Shown one piece after another: positions 1 through 10,700 of a stretch of 64,000 bases of DNA. The stretch's first letter is position 1; each line of letters opens with the position of its first letter. The DNA is from Salticus scenicus (Eukaryota; Arthropoda; Arachnida; Araneae; Salticidae): assembly GCA_963930645.1 (NCBI GenBank), contig OZ005654.1, positions 35,463,763 through 35,527,762 of the forward strand, written 5' to 3'. Below the pieces are notes generated by a model, which searched no databases, had not been told where the DNA came from, and saw nothing but the letters and a program-made list of their open reading frames with translations. The position numbers and the translations under genes were made by a program.

Positions 1-290
1 CTTCCCTGAAACTGCAGAAATCACTGTATAGTAGCGCCACCTGTTGGACAATTGGCACCAAAAGTTGATATGCGCTAATTTATATCAAGGTACAACTACG
101 TGTAAATTTATGTGTAATTCTCAGCGCTAGTTCCTGAGATACAGTTGGAATAAAATTGTCATATAGACAGACATTTTCTAAAAATGGTCAAATCATATTC
201 TACACCTCTCAAAACGTGAGAATTTTTATGAATCGAATAGTTTCTTCTATTAAATATAGAAGAAAGTAAAAAGGCTAAATTTTGTCATGG
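1..290. repeat. Dispersed repeat, terminus with GAAGAAAGTAAAAA
   Basis: This stretch matches, in the same order, the segment 62640-63092: an agcgccacctgttg motif, a tagttcctgagatacagtt segment, a cctctcaaaacgtg motif, and a terminal aatatagaagaaagtaaaaa. It is therefore one copy of a dispersed repeat family (see also 28375-28475 and, reversed, 63794-64000). No coding frame was recognised. Confidence 0.7.
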
Positions 291-639
291 AAACTCTAGT
301 ATTTCCTTTCAACGTCTTATTTTTGCATACAGTTTCAGTTTCAGCTTTTTTTTTACTAATCTCATCCTTGCTACAACCATCGCTTTAGTCTAAGGAACTC
401 TTAACACTATTGTTTAATGGTGAATTTTGACTTTTCAAAGAAATTTAGGATTTACCACTATTTTTTAGATAAAGAAAATCACAGGATTCAGATCTGTAGA
501 GTAGGGTGGATGAGGAAGCAATTCATACTATGATTCGAACAATTTAGTTAGCATAGTATTAGTGTTATGTAAAACCCCCGTAGCAGAAAATACGAGACGC
601 GCGACGTACGTCACAGATTTTTCTTTAGCCTGCAGATTA

Positions 640-1240
640 TTTTCAAAAAAGTATTGTGTAGAAATTTCAAGTCTCCCGATTTTGATCGGAAATATTGCAA
701 TTTCGAATCTTTGTCCATTCACAGCATAAATGCCAATATCCATTTTAAATACACATTAATAGGTTCTAGAACCTTCAAAGAGGTAGAATTATTCAATATT
801 TTTCACTTACGTATTTATTTTCCACCCCCTACCCCCTCTTCGCTAACGATCGGCGATTAGACATCTCCCAAAATCATTGTGATTTCCAATCTTTATTCAT
901 CCCCAACATGAATGTCAATATTCTTTTAAATCTTATTTAATTAGATTCCAGAACTTATAAAAAAGTAAAATTGCCCAATATCTCTCACTTTTTTTCCCCC
1001 TACTTCACCCTCTCCCGCTAATGAACAGCAAACAATTGCTCCTTAAAAGTATTGTGATTTCCAATTTTTCTCCATCCACAACTTTTTCAATTTACTATAT
1101 TAGATTCTAGAACCTATATTGAAGTAAGTTCCATATCTCTCACTCATAATATTTTTTGGGATTTCTTCCCCCCCCCCTCCCCACGCTAACAATCGGGGAT
1201 CAAATAGGTTGTTGTCTAAAGGATTACCCAAAGTATTTGG
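640..1240. repeat. Tandem repeat, about 175-182 bp unit, three or more units
   Basis: Similar anchor strings (tttcgaatctttgtccattc, then tttccaatctttattcatcc, then tttccaatttttctccatcc) recur at 701, 883 and 1058, each followed by a gattctagaacct-type segment, a ctcac block and a C-rich patch. The spacing is 182 and 175 bases. Related units appear near 23990-24420 and 38900-39280, so this tandem family is dispersed. Confidence 0.7.
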
Positions 1241-1299
1241 ATAGGCAGAGGCTATACTTCGAAACTGTTTTTCATATAAAAGTAAATTAAAATGCACTA

Positions 1300-2700
1300 T
1301 GTGATGTGCATATAGTTTATAGACAGTATACAGGGATACCCAAAATTAAGCTAAATATTCTTTTCCATTGAATATAATTGATGGTAACATAAGTGATTTG
1401 CTCCATTTTACTATGTTGACGAACACTGCTCTGAAAGGATAATTAATATTTTTATATCTACTGTAAACAAAGTATTTTTTAAAATTCTGTTTATTTGCAT
1501 AATACCATGTTTTGGTGTGCCCTGAATGTGAAAGTTTAATTTTTAGCAGTTGATCTGTATTTATATCTATTATCAGCATGATTTAAAAACAAATGACAAC
1601 AGGAAATTTAAATTTAGTATTTTTAGATTCGTATTGGGTTGCCACTTGAAAAATTTTATTAAGATTGGCAAGTTTGGATGCAAATTAATAACAGCCTTGT
1701 GTTTTTTTTTTTTTTTTTTTTTTTTTTAAATAAATGTAGGTATTATAATTAAACAGGGGGATGTGGTTAATGGGGTATTCAGAATTATATGTGAAATAAA
1801 ATTGTTCCTAAATCTATATTAGATTATTTTAAAAATAGATTGATCTTTATTACCGCATTAATCATACAACTTAATCTGCAATCTATCTTTTTAGTATTGA
1901 AATGCAGGGTAAGAGAAAGTCGTGTGAGTGGCACACCAGACTATTTTTCATTTAATTAATTCATTTGAAAGAAAATCTTTACTTTTTAAAAATGTATTTA
2001 TCGAAAAAACTGGTAATATAGTAGAAAGGACTAAACTGATTAAAATTTGAGTTCAATTAAAATTCCTTTTTTTTTTTTTTTTTTTTGCTTATATAATTAA
2101 TTCGATAGGAATAGCTTCTCTTTTTTTAGTTGTATTAGTCGAAATCAAATGATAATATAGTAGAAAGAGCGAGAGCTATAATACATGGCGTCAAAACTGA
2201 AATATTTAATAATTGCTGAGATACAACCATTTTTATAATCTTAGTTCTTGAATAATAGCAGCTTTTGTCGTCTGATAAATACCTAAACTTGAATGCCCAT
2301 TGAAGATGCTACGGTAGACCATGGGTACCCGAAGTGAGATAAAAAAAATATTTTAAATTATTATTTATTTATTTTTTTTAATAAAATGATTTAAAAAAAA
2401 ATAGTGTTTCAAATTTTTTGAAGATTCATTTAATTTTTTGTGACTAGCGAAGCCTGCTAGTATTAAATAAATGCAAACTTCTGACAGAAATACTTACTGA
2501 ATCTCGTAAGCTTTTTTTTTTTTTTTTTTCTGTTATTTATAGTGTTGCAGATTATTTTCTAATGCCTGAATCGTTGTCGCAGATTGACAGAAAAAATTCT
2601 GCTACTGGGTGTAAAACTGACCAACCCGAACAATTTACCAATTGCAGTCGGGGATGTATAAGCAGGTGATGTCTTGACAAGACAATATTTATTCTTGGAT
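1300..2700. other. AT-rich stretch with repeat fragments, no gene
   Basis: No coding exon was recognised. It holds a 26-base T tract (1702-1727), further T tracts near 2070 and 2512, and a short Helitron-like 3' tail (gcgaagcctgctag ending at 2460, followed by T). At 2580-2617 is a fragment ending ttctgctactggg that resembles the terminus of the element at 11621-12198. Confidence 0.5.
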
Positions 2701-2709
2701 AAATAAGAC

Positions 2710-3960
2710 TGCTATGCTGCCAATTTTCCTTTAACACGTTCATTCATGTGGCACGAGCATTCATGCCACAGTTGCAGGTCATTTATTGCAGCAACACAAA
2801 CGTTTGCACAGATGATGGACTCACAAACTCTTAATTCTAAGGCATATAAGCCACTAGTTGTGCGGATGCCTCTTAGGTGTGTAACACCATGTCTAACAAA
2901 CAAACATCCAATTTTAGATGCCTTAAACTCAAAGCCTTTAGCTAAGGTTTGCCCAATGGAAAATACATTTCTGCTGATGTCAGGAGCATACCAAACTGCA
3001 GCTAGGTGGTTTCTCTCCCATTTTACATGAATTTTCATTTCAACGTTTATAGTCCCTTGACCATAGGCTAAAATGGCATCACTGTTACCAATATACACTT
3101 TGTTTGGAGCATCAAAGGATTCATATTCTACAAAGTAATTTTTAAATCTTGTCATATGGGCAGTAGCTCCAGAATCTGCCAACCAGACTTCATTTTCTTC
3201 AACACCTTCCACTATGCACACAAAGGCATCACCATTTAATCCTACTTTCCTGTACTTCTGGCCACAATTTATGGCAAAATGACCAGGCTTCCTATATAAA
3301 TAGCACTTCCTCACTGCATTCTTTTCAAACTTGTTAGTCACTTTTTTTTGTGTCAACAAAAGCAGTAGAATCAGATTGCTCTGATGGCAATCACATCTCA
3401 ATTAGACGAAGTCTTTCAGTTAGCTTATTGACAGTTCTTTCTTCAATTTGTACAGATTTCCACACACTTTTGAATTGGAAATATTCAGGTGGGAGTGTAG
3501 AAATTATCCTACTCATGAGCAGAAGATCGGGTAGCATTGTTTTTGCAACTCTATTCAGTTCATCATTAAATCCTGCAAAGTTCTTCTGCAACTTTGATAT
3601 ATGAGTAGCAATGTCATCTTCAGAATTTTTATCACTCTGAAAAAACTGTACCATAAGTCTATCTAGCCTTTGACCAGAACTCTGTTCATATATGGGCACA
3701 AGCCTGTCCCACACACTTTTGGAAGAATTACAAGTTGCTGTCAATTCAGCATTGCTATTGTCCATGTAAGTAACTAATATTAAATGAGCCAAAGCATCAT
3801 CCTTCTGGAACTGCTTAATTTTCTTCGCTTTCACAAAGGCATCGTTCACCAGCGACAATATCATACACGTCATTATGACATAACATAAGTTCAACTTGCC
3901 TTTTCTATTTTGTCCAGTTCGTAGAACCACAAAGTTTTTCAATATTTGCTTCAAATTCTA
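2710..3960 (-). pseudogene. Copia-type retrotransposon remnant (gag, protease, start of integrase)
   Basis: On the minus strand, a Ty1/copia-type polyprotein remnant reads from about 3960 downward: a gag domain (WDRLVPIYEQSSGQRLDRLM), a zinc-knuckle region in which the second Cys is Tyr (CYLYRKPGHFAINC), a protease core VWLADSGATAHMT with the D-S-G triad, and the beginning of a GAG-pre-integrase domain (LWHECSCHM). The start of gag is in another frame and has an internal stop, and the coding region ends near 2710 before integrase and reverse transcriptase. It is therefore a dead, truncated copy. Confidence 0.85.
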
Positions 3961-4023
3961 TAATATTTACTTGCACACAACAATATCACTCAGAAAATTA
4001 AAACAGTATGATAACTGATACCA

Positions 4024-4342
4024 CGCAACGTGCTCACTCACTTAGGCCTAACACACAATCGACATATTTCATGTCAATCTTTAGAAGTTAATCATTTGTC
4101 TGGGTGCATAACCACTTGAATTATTAAGAAAAACAGTACATAAAATGATTATTATAAATGACTGATAAGCACTTGGTTAATATATTTAATAAATTTTGAT
4201 AAAAATGCTACACAAGCGACAACCACTGAGACAGCACACAAGTCAACAGAACTAACAGTGTTAACATAAAAAAAAGAAGGTGTGAAAATGATGTGATACA
4301 ATATGATACAAATTTTGATTTCATATTACAACAATAACCTTC
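4024..4342 (-). repeat. Probable copia LTR with adjacent primer-binding site
   Basis: Directly upstream of the copia gag remnant, on the minus strand, is a non-coding block starting near 4340 (tgttgtaatatg) and ending next to tggtatcag (4014-4022), a typical copia-type tRNA-Met primer-binding start. Position and size fit an LTR. There is no second LTR in view, so the borders are inferred. Confidence 0.45.
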
Positions 4343-4442
4343 TTTTCTCATTTTTCTTTTTAGTGTTCTTATGAGAGTGCCACAAATGTGTTAGAATTTG
4401 TGTAACTTTGTTTGGAAATCGTTATCATAGTCAAAGGTGATG

Positions 4443-5672
4443 CAGGGTTCCCAGCATGAAAGAAACTCAAAAATAGTTGCTTTAGTTGCCTTTAATGTAT
4501 GAAATAGTGGCCAAAATAGTAGCCACTCTGATCCAAACAGTAGTTTTTGATTAAAAAAAATCGATATAAATATATTTAAGCAGTTTTTGGTGATAATGTG
4601 GGTCAGAAGATATAAAATTGACCTAAAAAATTAGATACCTTTTTTGTAAAAGAAAACTGATACATGTGTAAAGCCATATAAGATATAAAATAGAGTTTTT
4701 TAGCGAGATTTAAAAAACAAAACAAATCGGGAGAGGGTGTTTTTTTTTTTTTTTTTTTTTATATAGGAGGACACCAACTTCCGAGAACAAAAATTTACCT
4801 ACTTAATCAGGATGATTGTTAATTTTCCTGTAATAACCATGGAAAATTAAGAATAATTTAATGCAAAAAGATGTTTAAAAAAGGATTTATATAACAATTT
4901 TCAAGAAAATCATCAGAGCCATTTTTGAGATACAGTTGAAGATCTTTAATCCGCACACCTTGATTCTAGAACTTGTGCGGATTATAGATTTTTGCAAATT
5001 ATAGATCAATGATATCATTTCTTCTCTATATGAATTAGTATAAGTTACATTAAACAAAAAAATTTATTTAAATAAGCTAGAATTAGAATTGTTTATTTTT
5101 ATATAATGTACTAAAGGTAATACTAATAAATATATAATACAATAAAATTTATTTAATAAAGTAGAAGCAATGTATAATTTAAACCCTTAAATGAGTAATT
5201 TATAAAAAAAAAAAACTGTACTCCAACTTCTGGACTGCGATTAACAGTATGTCTATGTCTCAGATCTGTCTATGAAGACAGATACTTGCAATGTGATTAT
5301 TTTGATGCAGTTTTTAATGACTGCATTGTAGATCTTATCTTCTAAACAAATGCTGGTACATTTTTTTTTCCTTAAATAGTTTTGTGTATTTTTGAAATAC
5401 CACCATAAAAAGAACATTTACACTAATAGTCCTTAAACATCTGTGAAAATACACAATCCCATCAATGCATATGCCATTTTTTTTTAACCAATGAGCAATG
5501 CTGTTACTGGCAGGAGTTAGAAAACTGTACTTGCATGTGTTTTGTTTGATCACTAATTGAATATTATTCAGATGATGTTCAGATTCTCAAAAAAGTATAA
5601 AGGCAATAAAAGTATAATTATTTTTTTTCCTTTTAAAATTAATTATGTATATCTAAATTAAATTTTACGCTC

Positions 5673-5703
<31 letters not shown>

Positions 5704-6565
5704 TTAGCATGTGAATTAACATTATATTTTCTCATATACATCCACAACATTGGATTTTCATTACAACAAAATCTTTTGTTTACATATGCAAAGTGAGTGT
5801 GGATTATAGACAATTGTGAATTATGGGTATGCGGATTATAGATCCTCAACTGTTATTTTCAACAAAACGTGGCAAATTTAGTTGTTGACTGGAAAACAAC
5901 AATTATATACAAAAGGATATCTAAAAGAGAGTTAATATGGCGAGATTGTAAAATATTCATACAGTCGCTTTGCAAGAGCCTCAAATTGACCTACGGCTAC
6001 TTAATACAGAAAGCCTATCAGTTTTTCTGAACTAACCAACTAATACATATGAAAGGACATCTAAGAGGGTCGTATAGTCCCACTTTTGGTTTCTAATGTC
6101 ACACTTCTGGTTTTCCAATTTTCAACAAAAGTTGGAAAAATCACCTGTACACCAGACCTGCCTTAAGTCTGAAGTTTCCTCATTCTATATAGTTTTGGAT
6201 ATATAGTAGTCAGAATGTCTCTCTCACTCTCCTCTCACCCCCCCCTACATACACACACACACCAATTGCCAAAAACTACTTTTTTGGGCACAGGAGACCT
6301 CAAAAAATGTAAATCATATTAAAACTTGAAATTGAATTTCTTGACCCAAAATAATAACTATTCCTATTACCTACAGTAGTCGGGTAATGGCAGTAAAAAT
6401 GCAGTGAATGCACAATAGCGGAAAACAATTTTTCGTTCAAAATAGTCTCCATTTTCCAGAAAATAGTAGCTTTTAAGCCACTTTTACACAAAAATAGTTG
6501 CCATAGTAGCCTGGGGATGATTTTAGTAGCAAATAGTTGCTTTTTAGTCGCAACTGGAAACCCTG
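4443..6565. mobile_element. CAGGG-ended DNA transposon with 6-bp target duplication
   Basis: Ends are CAGGGTTCCCAG and, as reverse complement, CAGGGTTTCCAG. Flanks are GTGATG on both sides (4437-4442 and 6566-6571). The host site is a LINE coding frame that is restored when the element is removed. It contains a nested element (4933-5852); the remaining 1.2 kb is non-coding with aatagttgc/gtagcc-like repeats. Confidence 0.8.
4933..5852. mobile_element. pogo-like non-autonomous element
   Basis: Termini CAGTTGAAGATC and its reverse complement GATCCTCAACTG bound the segment, each followed inward by a gcggattatag-type repeat. A TA lies on the left flank; the right flank is tt. A 72-codon open frame on the minus strand inside is not recognisable. 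Size and termini fit a pogo/Tigger-derived MITE. Confidence 0.55.
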
Positions 6566-6829
6566 GTGATGTCACATTCAAGATAGGTGAAGTGTTGTAT
6601 CTGTTCAATAATTTTATTATCAATAATGATTTTTGTTCTTACTGGTTCTTTGCCCTTAAATACCATTGTTTTTGTTTCAGAAATGGACATTTTCATATTA
6701 TAGTTTTGGCAGATTCTATGAAGAACATAGACAGATCTTTGAAAGTCATCTTCATTTGATTGAATTATAATAATATTGATTAGATACAAACATTTTTGAG
6801 AACTTAAGACTCAGAATTTATTATTATTA

Positions 6830-7420
6830 TAGGCAGAGTTTCTCCAGACAGATTCAGGAAGGTGCTGTGCCCTGCCTGCCTTAAAACTAAAAAAAACAGC
6901 ACCCTTCTTGTCTCTCATTCAAGAAAAAAAAAAAAAAAAAATGCACCCTTCTTACCTCTAATCTATAAAAGTTGTACCCTTACTGCCTTTTGTTGAAAAT
7001 AACCTTCAAACTGAAGGTATGAATAAATGTATTGTGCATAACAATCAACATTCGTACATACATCAGTAACAAGTAGAATCAAAGAGTAAAGAAAGTTAAA
7101 ATTTAAAACTTTTTCTTCTATTTATACCTAAAATTAAAATTTTAAAATAAGTGCCTGGAATTTAAATGTTAAATGTGCTCTTAAGAATCCAAGACAGAGA
7201 AAAGACTTAAGAATCTAAAAAGTGTCCTTTTTTTTTTATTAGCAACCCTTTTTTAAACCTGGTTTATGCATTGTGAAATTATGCATAAAGCAGTTCTAGC
7301 ATATGCGTTGGTTTTGCAATGGTCCTTAAACATTAATTTATTTTTTGATTATTGTCCATGTATGAAACATCTTATGCTAAATATAGTAATGTCTTCTTCT
7401 TCTTCTTTTTTTCTCTGAAA
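6830..7420. other. AT-rich AIP intron sequence, no feature recognised
   Basis: The stretch contains two similar cacccttctt-type segments near 6900 and 6940 around an A tract, but no inverted termini or coding frame were seen. Confidence 0.4.
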
Positions 7421-7516
7421 CTAAGAAAAGACTGTGATCACCCTGTATATAATAATAAAATTGAGCAGACCATTTCTTGTGAAAGTTAGTTTTAAACTAT
7501 ATTCATGAAATTGTAC

Positions 7517-7705
7517 CTTTTCTTTTACAGTGAATTCGGAGACTTCCCCTTCTTTCATTGATTTTAAACATTCCTCCCAGACTGCCATTTTAAATTTCTT
7601 TCCCAAGATAAGTTCCATTGGTTTTCCAACCTTTTCACTATCATCCACAACATTTGAAGTTTCTCCATTTTTTTTTAATCTGATAGTTTTGAAATGAAAT
7701 GTCAC
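7517..7705 (-). CDS. AIP: AIP exon 2 (FKBP-like domain part)
   Basis: The exon is 189 nt, 63 codons, phase 0 at both ends. Upstream is a pyrimidine-rich acceptor ending ttttttgtag (complement around 7706-7715), and downstream a donor gtacaa follows AAAAG. The product runs from VTFHFKTIRLKKNG through GKPMELILGKKF to EGEVSEFTVKEK, matching the second coding exon of AIP in order and in the final boundary. Translation reaching past the donor reads into intron sequence, so the longer open frame there is not the exon. Confidence 0.88.
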
Positions 7706-10700
7706 CTACAAAAAAGTAATAAAGGAAAAATATTAGATTAACACTTTCAAAAAATTTAAACACTTAACATGATTAAATAATTTTACTAAACTAAATTCAC
7801 TTTGCTCTATTATCAGTCTTATCTCTTACATACTAAAATAAGAATAAATATAAGTTTATTACAGTTACCAGAAAGTCAAAAATAAAATTTAATATATAAT
7901 ATAAAAATAAAAAATATAAATATAAAATTTAATATATAATAAAATTTAATGTAATAGAATTAACAGTTCTCATAACTTTATTTAAGAATTTAAATAGACA
8001 TAAAAATACTAATTCACGGGCGTGCCTGGCGTGTGGGGGGGGGGGACAGGGGGGACGTGTCCCCCCAAAAAATTCATCTGTGTGGATGGTTCCCTCCAAA
8101 AATATTTCTAAACCCTCTAATTTTAAACTTCAAAGAAGGTTAAAAAAATCTTTAAAGTGTGAGACTATTTTCTCAAATCCCTCTACATTTTGTGTTTGTG
8201 TGTGTGTGTGGGGGGGGGGATTGAAAAAAGATTTTTGTCAGCATCGCATAGGAAAAGGAAATCAGCAATAAGTTTTTTAATCAGATATGTGTACTGTCAG
8301 TCGATCTTATTTTAATTAAAACGTTTCGGGAATACACCATTCCACTATGTGTTTTTTAAGCCGGGTTTAAAAGGCATCGCGAATTTAAAGTACCTTTCTT
8401 TAAATGAAAACACAAAATAACCTTTTGCCTGGTACAAGGAAAACCTATTACACAATTATCGTGAATTGTCATCGTTCGCGTAGATAATGGTTATAATTCT
8501 TTATGCTTTTCCTGGATATCTACAAGCTACAAGGGGTGAAGAAGAGAAGAACAAGTGTAGTCTTCAAAAGCCAGGAGATTTTAGCCTGAGGGTCTTCTTT
8601 TTCTTTCCCTTTAATGAATGTTTGCTACAGTCTCAGATAGCTTAAAAAAGCAATCAACGAAAGTAGCTTGCTCTGAATTCAATGACAAACTATTGAAAAT
8701 ACGCAAAAATGTGGGAGGTCTTTATCTCCTAATGATTACAAATAGGTTTTTAAGTTGTCTGGATATTTTAAAGAAACCTCTTTGGACAAGTCTGAGTTAT
8801 TAACGAATTTTAATCACGGCAACTTTGACAGAAATATTGAAATAAATTGACTTAAATGGATTTGTGTTTGGTTATAATTTGGTTTGGTTTTGATGCGCTA
8901 TGGTCATTTTTTTCACATTAATGTTAATTAGACAAGGACTTACTAAATAGGTTTAGGATGTTACTCTTGATTACCAGAAAAAAGAGAAACGTTTTACTTT
9001 TTGGAAATCCAACTGTGTATGTTATCGGTTTAGTTTAAAGAAATTGTTTTTCTTTAACGCCAAAATTGTTGTATAAGTTGTATCCCCCCCCCCCCCTCCT
9101 CCATGCATTTTAAAGAAAGGAAGCGATGAAAAAGTAAGTGATCTAATTAGGCTAATGTTCACCACAGGCAACTGTTTGATGTTTCGTAGCATTAGCACTT
9201 CTCAATGTGTAGTTTTCTATTTTTGTTTTGAAGCGAAGAAATTCCTGAATTTTATGATATACATATATATAATTAATACGTAATTTTAAATTGAAGGGTT
9301 TACTGAAATGGATAAATTTGTCATAAAAACTAAATGGGAAATATTTAAAACCCATTGTCAGCTTGACAGTGTTTTGAAAAATGATGAACAAAGAAAAAAA
9401 ATAAGAAAAGAAAAATAAATTGAAAATGTTGAATTAATTACAGCTAGTGCGGATTTAGGAAACGCTAATCAAGATCCAGGGCGAAAATGCAAGGTATTTA
9501 TTTATTTTGTGAACTAATTATTTATTTTGGAACTATGTTGCCTGCAACCAGCCAACATAGGAGAAAAGAATAAGCGAGGAAAAAAAAAAAAAAAAAAAAA
9601 AAGAAATTGCAAGTCTGCTGATCCGAAAGCCACATAGAATATTAAAACAGACAAAACTTTATTGTTTTTTCTTTACCTAAATTTTTTTTAGGCATTTGAA
9701 AACGTAAATTCCAAAAATTTAGAATTTTAAATGTTCTGCATTGTTACAATTATTGTTTTCTGCGTATGAAATATCCCGAAATATTGAATTTTTCTCATTA
9801 CCGTTTTCTTATCTTACATTTTTCAGATTTCAAAGTTGGAATGTTACCAAAATTCAGAAAATTCCGGAATTTTCTGAATATGAAAGCGAAACTTAAAATT
9901 ATGTATTACTTCATGAGTAATTATAGGGATTTTTCAGGTCTGGATGACGTAAAATAACTTTGAAACTGTAAAATTTTTGTCCTAATTTCTGACTTCATGA
10001 AAACTAAAAATAGTCACTTAATTTAAAGGTATTTTTGTTGAAACTTAATTTGCTATAAGAGTCGAACTGCAGAAAATTAAGATATTGCATTTTCTTTATG
10101 TTATTTCGAATCAGTGTTTACATAATCAGGGCCCGAAATTTCAACTCAGATTACACTTGCCGAAAAAAGTTTTACTCGCCACAAAATAGGGTTGGCATTC
10201 TTTTTTTTTTTAAACGCATTTTGGGTGTTTTATTTTTTCTAACTATTTGAAAGGCTTTTACAAATATGTCTAAAATTATATATATTAAAAGTGTGTCATA
10301 TATATCATCATGTTTCATAATCATCTATAATTAAAAATCATTATAATGTATTGTATTTGAGATTTGAAAAATATTAAAATATCTAATAACATAAATGCAA
10401 AGAGTCATTAAAGAAAAAAAGAAGGAAAAAAAAAATTCTTTGTCAAACACTATCCTGTGAAAATCTTTTCTTTATGAAAGATTAAGCTTCCTTATTTATC
10501 TATTTATTTACTTAACTTTTTATATTAGAAATGTCTTTTCTGTTTTTTTTTTATTTTTGTAATCAGACGGACTGTCGATGTGTATAACTTGTTCATTGTT
10601 CTCATTTGAAATAGTCATTTCGGAATCCCTTTTTCGATAAAATCGTTGCTTACAAATCATCACAAGCGCAAATCATTGGCGTTTCAATAAAAAACTGCAA

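Larger units (their letters stand above)
4345..6789 (-). pseudogene. LINE reverse-transcriptase fragment, split by an inserted transposon
   Basis: Two pieces of a non-LTR reverse-transcriptase-type coding region lie on the minus strand at 6572-6789 and 4345-4442. Piece one reads IIIQSNEDDFQRSVYVLHRI and KTMVFKGKEPVR to FTYLECDIT. Piece two resumes FDYDNDFQTKLHKF. Removing the element at 4443-6565 and one copy of a 6-base duplication restores a continuous frame across the junction. It is 5' truncated, has a stop in the second piece, and is not functional. Confidence 0.75.
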
